Translations under genes and position numbers: made by a program
Origin: Mya arenaria
Lineage: Eukaryota; Mollusca; Bivalvia; Myida; Myidae
Reading direction: 5' to 3'
DNA length: 64,000 bases
NCBI RefSeq assembly: GCF_026914265.1
Contig: NC_069123.1
Span: 48,740,949 to 48,804,948 of the forward strand
In this document: one piece after another, positions 62,201 to 64,000 of the stretch
How positions within the stretch are numbered: the first letter of the stretch is position 1
Layout of the letters: each line of letters starts with the position of its first letter
Notes under the pieces: generated by a model
The model's input: the letters and a program-made list of their open reading frames with translations, nothing else
What the model was told of the DNA's origin: nothing
Databases searched by the model: none

Positions 62201-63664
62201 TTTAAGTTGAGTGCATTAAAGCCATCTATGGCAACATCAACTTCAATCAATTCATTCTGTCCTTGATTAGGTACAAAGTAACTGTTTAACTTTAATGTAT
62301 GAGAGAACAGTACTTACGATGGCAAGGTTTTCCACTTGTAGGAAGAGCTCTGTGAGAGCACGGGGAACGGGGGGCAGGATGGAGGTGGAGTCCCCATCCT
62401 GGCGTGCTACTGATGTGTAAAGCTGCCACAGAGGGCGCAGCACACTCAGGTCAATACCCAGCGACTCCTGGCCCCCAACCCTAGCAATAGACATGCAGGA
62501 ATATTAAAACAGTGCATACCACTCTCTTGACAAACCACTGTGTACACAGAACATTCAGGTCGATACTACAAGTAACTTTACAATATGTCAATAAATTAAA
62601 CAAGCAATTACAAAGTATTTTGTCAGTTAATAAAGTAATTTTCCACTGCTTTAAACATATCTCTGAAACAATGGTTTTGTTTGTGTAATCTACTGATAAA
62701 ATCATATTAGAATTATTCAATCAATTTTTCCATCCATACAGGGAGTATTTATGTTTCAGATTGGCATCTGACCTATGCTGAGTCTGAAGGATCTTGAGAA
62801 GCAGTTGTATGATCTTGAGTCTCTGTGTGCCCGTCTGCTTGCTGCACACGTACACCAGGCTTCCCCACAGCTCACTTAGCGGCAGACAGCTACAAGAGGG
62901 ATGTCAACAATCTTATTATCAGAAGCAGAATGTTTTTTTATATCTTCTTTTGAAATGCTATTTTAACTACAACTTTACAAGACTAAGACCACTTAACTTT
63001 CAAAAGAGGAAGTGGATCTTTAATTTTAATTGTTTATATCCCTATATTTCTGATTTTCTGCTTGTCATAATCTTCACTGTGCCGACCCACCTGGCAAGAT
63101 TTGAAGAAAGTACGCTGTTGAGAATGATGTAGCCGGTCTCAAAGCTGTCGCGGGTACCGGCCGTTATCGTGAACTTGTACCCCCACAGTGTCTCTGTGGT
63201 TTCATTATCACAGATGAATTTGCAGTAGATTGTATCTCCTGGTAGGAAGAGAAACAACTGTGTGGTTTATCAACATTCAATATACATAAATGGTGGGAAA
63301 TGGGAATATGACTAAAACTGAACATTTGTCTAGGTCTGTTAGTCTAGTACATGTACAAGAGCTTGCTTGTTATCAAGCAACTAATAAATCCATTCATAAA
63401 CAATTATCACAACCCAAAGCTTTTAAAACCCTTATTGAACTTCATATGGGATGCTACTGACAAACAAATTACATAACAGCATAAGAGCAGCATGAGCTTG
63501 AAGCCACATAGCCTTTGCAAGAAGAAACTCATATCATACCTGGCACCTGGAAGGAGCTCCATGACCCGCGAGCTGTGCCGCTGAAGCGGTGTTCGTTCTG
63601 TTGAAGGTCGGCGCTTGTACCAAACACGAGCTCATCTTCCTCCATACGTGAACATGTGGCACAC
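59229..63664 (-). CDS. ZZEF1: ZZEF1-like protein, C-terminal six coding exons (partial)
   Basis: Exons (minus): 63664-63540, 63238-63091, 62889-62773, 62480-62318, 62169-62098 and 59339-59229 with TGA at 59231-59229. All phases agree, giving 244 C-terminal residues; the rest lies beyond the right edge. The sequence reads MEEDELVFGTSADLQ... HRFSGTARGSW, then a CUB-like segment TLWGYKFTITAG, LPLSELWGSLV, QTGTQRLKIIQLLLKIL, LRPLWQLYTSV, LPPVPRALTELFLQVENLAI and GIKQIAAVSVMIGYKN, which matches my recollection of the ZZEF1 C terminus (ZZ-type zinc finger and EF-hand domain protein 1, a large cytosolic protein proposed to read histone tails). No HECT domain follows, which argues against HECTD4, the alternative with a similar WGYKFTV segment. 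The family was named from memory only. The final intron is 2.76 kb because of a minisatellite. Confidence 0.7.
59500..61975. repeat. 36-bp minisatellite, about 69 copies, in the last ZZEF1-like intron
   Basis: The unit is acaaggcaaggttcacgtcg plus accactgatcctacag. Every unit keeps 36 bp, so both strands are open for over 750 codons: plus gives a KARFTSTTDPTD-type 12-mer, minus an NLALSVGSVVDV-type 12-mer. Variation is confined to a few sites (tcg/ttg, gat/gaa, cct/act, aca/acg) without bias to silent positions in either frame. The array lies entirely between the donor of exon 62169-62098 and the acceptor of exon 59339-59229, so it is intronic. Confidence 0.95.
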
Positions 63665-64000
63665 CTATAGTAGTGAAATGGGGATAAATATTAGTTTAGA
63701 TATACAGGCAGGTTTGAAAAAACATAAGTCAAGGTCAAAAATCTGAAAAAGTACAAGTACATAAACAAAGAAGTGGGCTTACTTAGAAACTACTGTTATA
63801 AAGTTGACACAAACAACTAAGACTGTCTAAGAAAGGCTAGTCTGACAATTACTTCTCAGATGATCAAGTCAATCTCAAATATAGGAAGAATAATCATGCC
63901 AACTTACATTTTTATTTTTATAAATAATAATCACAAACTGACAAATTATCTGTTAAGAAAATGTATTATGTAGAAACTTTGGAATCAAATGTGATTTAAT
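63665..64000 (-). other. Intron of the ZZEF1-like gene at the window edge
   Basis: Follows the acceptor CTATAG at 63666-63665 (minus). No further exon before the edge. Confidence 0.5.

Noticed and set aside
59229-63664. HECTD4 as the identity of the right-edge gene
   Set aside because: The protein ends without a HECT catalytic domain and the terminal residues fit ZZEF1 as I remember it.
1-64000. Retrovirus, LTR, LINE or Polinton proteins
   Set aside because: No reverse transcriptase, integrase, capsid or polymerase motifs were seen in any frame; mobile elements here are short non-coding DNA transposon derivatives.

Overview
The window is animal nuclear DNA, most likely from a bivalve mollusc. 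It has intron-split genes with GT-AG borders, AT-rich introns, many foldback/MITE-type repeats, several very large minisatellites, and the abundant 'gacctt..ggtcaaggtcac' repeat with 'ctgtcggtc' runs that I know from clam and mussel genomes. The species assignment is inference. I found no prokaryotic or retroviral content.

Layout. (1) 4.4-10.3 kb, plus strand: a complete kinase gene of the MKK3/MKK6 (MAP2K) family in eight exons, with a long 3' UTR and then a 1.9 kb 30-bp minisatellite. (2) 16.6-20.8 kb, minus strand: two tandem small genes (84 and 95 codons, three coding exons each). Both read through a UGA at codon 15 in an otherwise conserved frame, and each has a SECIS-like hairpin downstream. 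I interpret them as a duplicated small selenoprotein with an Rdx/SelW-like layout; this is the most interesting item in the window. (3) 22.7-24.9 kb: two intronless class A GPCR paralogues, tail to tail. (4) 28.5-30.6 kb, minus: a two-exon gene for a Cys-clustered, disordered protein with three Tyr-Val-Asn motifs that look like SH2 docking sites. (5) 31-50 kb: a repeat-rich accessory stretch (77-bp, 48-bp, 35-bp and 33-bp minisatellites, MITEs) with the last exon of an unrecognised gene at 42.9-43.4 kb and several orphan exon candidates. (6) 49.5-51.6 kb, minus: a small Cys-rich terminal exon of unknown affiliation, then a two-exon AA15-type lytic polysaccharide monooxygenase. (7) 52.5-57.7 kb: more tandem repeats. 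(8) 59.2 kb to the right edge, minus: the last six coding exons of a ZZEF1-like gene, whose final intron carries a 2.5 kb 36-bp minisatellite open on both strands.

The genes do not form one pathway. They look like ordinary scattered animal genes (stress MAPK signalling, redox, GPCR signalling, polysaccharide oxidation, a large ZZ/EF-hand protein) separated by repeats. Minisatellites with units divisible by three (30, 33, 36, 42, 48 bp) create most of the long ORFs; these are not genes. Exon borders were placed by eye from splice consensus, frame continuity and family resemblance, without transcript data.
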